Assembly: GCF_963924675.1 (NCBI RefSeq)
Contig: NC_089238.1
Location: 39,822,879-39,886,878 of the forward strand
Length of the DNA: 64,000 nucleotides
Source of the DNA: Phocoena phocoena
Taxonomy: Eukaryota; Chordata; Mammalia; Artiodactyla; Phocoenidae
Direction: 5' to 3'
The notes below the pieces were generated by a model. The model worked only from the letters and a program-made list of their open reading frames with translations, did not search any database and was not told the origin of the DNA. Below are positions 62,060-64,000 of this stretch, in pieces; positions within the stretch are counted from its first letter, which is position 1; each line of letters opens with the position of its first letter. The position numbers and the translations under genes were made by a program.

Positions 62060-62067
62060 CTTCCGGC
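62060..62067 (-). promoter_or_regulatory. ETS/GABP-type motif near TK2 start
   Basis: GCCGGAAG on the TK2 strand, 35-42 bases upstream of the ATG and inside the CpG-rich region. GABP/ETS sites are common in promoters of nuclear genes for mitochondrial proteins. Not tested for binding. Confidence 0.4.
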
Positions 62068-62329
62068 GCACGTCGGCGAAAGGGCGGCCCAGCGACTGGG
62101 CCCGCCTCCGCGCACCGCCTCCAGCCCCGCGCCCGCCCCGCCCTGCCGGCTCTTAAAGAGACCCCGTCTCATTTCACCCTCTCTCCGAGAAGGTGAGAGG
62201 TTCGCCCTTAGCAGCCTGGAAATCTTCCCGCCAACGAGACGCTGTTAGAATGAACCCATGATTTGGCAAGACTCGGGGCATGGGTGGCCAATAACACCAG
62301 CGACTGATTGGTTAATTAACTATTGGAGA

Positions 62330-62535
62330 TTAGTTAATTGAGCATCTGTTGTATCCAGGCACCTGGCACGCAAGGTGTCATTTATTCTTCCCAACAACCG
62401 TATAGGTGGATATTGTCAATCCCATTCTCCGGGCTTAGCTGATCCTTGGAAACTTAGGTAACTCGTAAAAAGTGATCAGAAGCATTCATTAAGGGGTGGA
62501 GCTGGAATTCAAGCTCATCTATCTTGCTTCACAGC
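62330..62535 (+). mobile_element. MIR SINE
   Basis: 'TTGAGCATCTGTTGTATCC' then 'ATGGATATTGTCAATCCC'-like core and a 'GGAATTCAAGCTCATC' end. Between TK2 and CKLF. Confidence 0.65.
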
Positions 62536-62629
62536 CAGCACTCTTTCCTCTGAACTTTGACATTTCCAGGGTCTGGACTGTAAATATATTAGATCCCTCA
62601 GGAAGTTATTTTAAAAAAAAACGAGAACA

Positions 62630-62960
62630 GGCCCCAAATGGAGTCGCTTATGCTAAGCCCCACTCACCAAACCAAGGCTTAATTATAGTTTTGGCTCTCC
62701 AGTCAATCAGGCTTCGTCTGATCAGCACTAGTTAGGTGACCTGCCTGATAGACCCCTGCCATGCCCTAAAAAAAGTAACCTTGCAATAACCAACTTCTTT
62801 GTTCTCGCTCCCTTCTGCCTATAAAAATCTTTCATTTTGTACAGCTCTTCAGAGTTCCTTTCTATGTTAGATTGGGTGTGATACTTAGCAGGATCCTGTG
62901 GGGCTCCTGGGCACAAAAGTCTTTCTATGTGCCCCATCTCTTTGATTACAGGAAATAGGC
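62630..62960 (+). mobile_element. ERV LTR fragment
   Basis: LTR-like U3-R: 'CTGCCTATAAAAATC' (TATA-like box near 62818), 'GTACAGCTCTTCAGAGTTCC', then 'CTTTCTATGTGCCCC'. No viral genes. Class I type suspected, subfamily not assigned. Confidence 0.55.
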
Positions 62961-63134
62961 TTCATTCAGCCTCTATGACCTTCCCTAAATTCCATCTGGC
63001 ATATTCAAGCAGCTGCTAATTAGGGAAGGGAGGGGATGCAAGACAAAGGAGAAACAAACAGTCAAGAGAAACAATAAAAGAAAAAGAGAGAGAGAGAGAC
63101 AATAAAAAAAAAAAGAGAGGGAGAGAGAAACAAT

Positions 63135-63540
63135 AGTGCAGACTTGGGGCAAGGTCCTGGCTCCCCATCAAGCGATATACACGACAGTATCTTTGAGCTG
63201 TTTTGCAGATACTGAAACCCCCATCAGATGGGAGAAGTCAACGGTTAAGGACGGTATGCTGCCCACAAGCACGCAGACCCCAGACACCTTGGAACCAGAA
63301 GGTTGATGATGCTGACTCCCACTTACCACCAACCAATCAGAAGAATGTCCAGGAGCTGATCACGCCCTCTTTGAACAATTACTGTAAACCTTCTGACTAA
63401 CCTCTCCAAGTTGGGACACACAGTTTTGAGGGCATTAGCGAGCTGTGGCCCCCTTTGCCTGGCAAAGCAATAAAACTTTTCTACTTCACCCAAAACTCTG
63501 TCTCCGAGATTAATTCGGTGGCAGGGTACAGAGGCCGGAT
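63135..63540 (+). mobile_element. ERV1-type solo LTR near CKLF promoter
   Basis: Contains 'CCAATCAGAAGAATGTCC', 'GGCAAAGCAATAAAAC' (AATAAA at 63469-63474) and a U5-like 'CTCTGTCTCCGAGATTAATT'. This arrangement is the R-U5 border of class I ERV LTRs. Non-coding, no provirus body. It lies on the same strand as CKLF, 423 bases before the CKLF ATG. Confidence 0.75.
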
Positions 63541-63749
63541 TCAACTTCAGATGCCACCCGATTTGAATCCATTTTTGTTCAAATAAAATCTTAAAATTTT
63601 TAATATGCCTCAATTTATCTTTTAACAAAGGCACAACCAACGTTCCCACTGGACAACTAGGGGGTGGGGAGAAGCTGGCCTGCTTGGCTCCCCTCTAGGT
63701 CTGAGGAAACGCTGCGCGCGAACCCAGGCTTTCCGCATAGCGGGGGCCA

Positions 63750-63763
63750 CCAGTAGGTGGCGG
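63750..63763 (+). promoter_or_regulatory. CTCF-type motif
   Basis: CCAGTAGGTGGCGG matches the CTCF core CCASYAGRKGGCRS at every position. CTCF binding here is inference. Confidence 0.6.
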
Positions 63764-63816
63764 CGGACAGGGTCAGGGTGGCTGCCGCATGTACCCAAGT
63801 GCGGGCGGAGGTGACC

Positions 63817-63828
63817 TGCGCATGCGCG
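63817..63828 (+). promoter_or_regulatory. NRF1-type motif
   Basis: TGCGCATGCGCG contains the palindromic NRF1 core GCGCATGCGC. It lies about 135 bases before the CKLF ATG. Confidence 0.7.
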
Positions 63829-63962
63829 CCGCGAAGGCGGGACGCCTTAAAGAGCGGCTCGAGGCCACAGTGGCCGTTGCAGCTGTGGCGCGAGGCCTGG
63901 CAGAGCGGTCCGCTGAGGAGGGGAACTGACGGAGAAGTGCTGCTGCTGGGTCTTTAGGCGAG

Positions 63963-64000
63963 ATGCTGACGGTGAAGCTGAAACCGAGGCACCGCCTCTT
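63963..64000 (+). CDS. CKLF: CKLF, first coding exon (partial, cut by window end)
   Basis: ATG at 63963-63965 begins MLTVKLKPRHRL and the window ends two bases into the next codon. It aligns with human CKLF as I recall it (M..V..K..HR), and CKLF follows TK2 head-to-head in other mammals. CKLF is a MARVEL-family membrane and secreted chemokine-like factor. The N terminus differs from human at positions 2-3. Only 12 codons are visible, so this rests on synteny plus a short match. Confidence 0.75.
   Translation, partial: MLTVKLKPRHRL

Larger units (their letters stand above)
63690..63962 (+). promoter_or_regulatory. CKLF: CKLF CpG-rich promoter
   Basis: GC- and CpG-rich sequence ending at the CKLF ATG, with a CTCF-type motif and an NRF1-type motif. 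No TATA box. The start of transcription was not determined. Confidence 0.7.

Overview
This window is mammalian nuclear DNA, almost certainly from a cetacean. The strongest clue is a set of tRNA-derived SINEs of the cetacean CHR type, each opening with a variant of GGCTTCCCTGGTGGCGCAGT. Several still carry intact target-site duplications and poly-A tails. Ruminant/whale-type L1 3' ends, MIR, L2, MER5 and LTR remnants fill the introns. Nothing bacterial, no CRISPR array and no operon is present.

Gene order, read from splice-consistent exons, is BEAN1 (+), then a two-exon SPATA2-family PUB-domain gene (+), TK2 (-) and CKLF (+, first exon only). As I remember the human map, BEAN1, TK2 and CKLF lie in this order on chromosome 16q21-22. 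I do not recall a named SPATA2-family gene there.

1-12.4 kb: BEAN1 upstream or intronic sequence with L1 debris, one antisense CHR SINE and a 1.7 kb heptamer minisatellite (6970-8680). 12.4-20.9 kb: the last three BEAN1 coding exons (membrane segment, His/Arg tract, PPxY motifs) and the 3' UTR. 21-26.4 kb: intergenic, with one LTR. 26.46-28.57 kb: a complete 487-codon SPATA2-like gene. 29.5-34.7 kb: intergenic L1 interrupted by a MaLR LTR, plus a MER5 copy. 34.7-62.03 kb: complete TK2 in ten coding exons that join to a 264-residue mitochondrial deoxynucleoside kinase. Its introns hold most of the young SINEs and one 5'-truncated L1. 62.03-63.96 kb: the divergent TK2/CKLF intergenic region, with two CpG-rich promoters and ERV LTR sequence between them. 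63.96-64 kb: start of CKLF.

The genes are neighbours, not a pathway. BEAN1 is a NEDD4-binding membrane protein. The SPATA2-like protein has the fold that recruits CYLD in its relatives. TK2 supplies mitochondrial dNTP precursors. CKLF is a MARVEL-domain chemokine-like factor. The most interesting item is the SPATA2-family gene, which is intact and lacks the C-terminal zinc-binding region I recall in SPATA2. Comparisons with human proteins are from memory.
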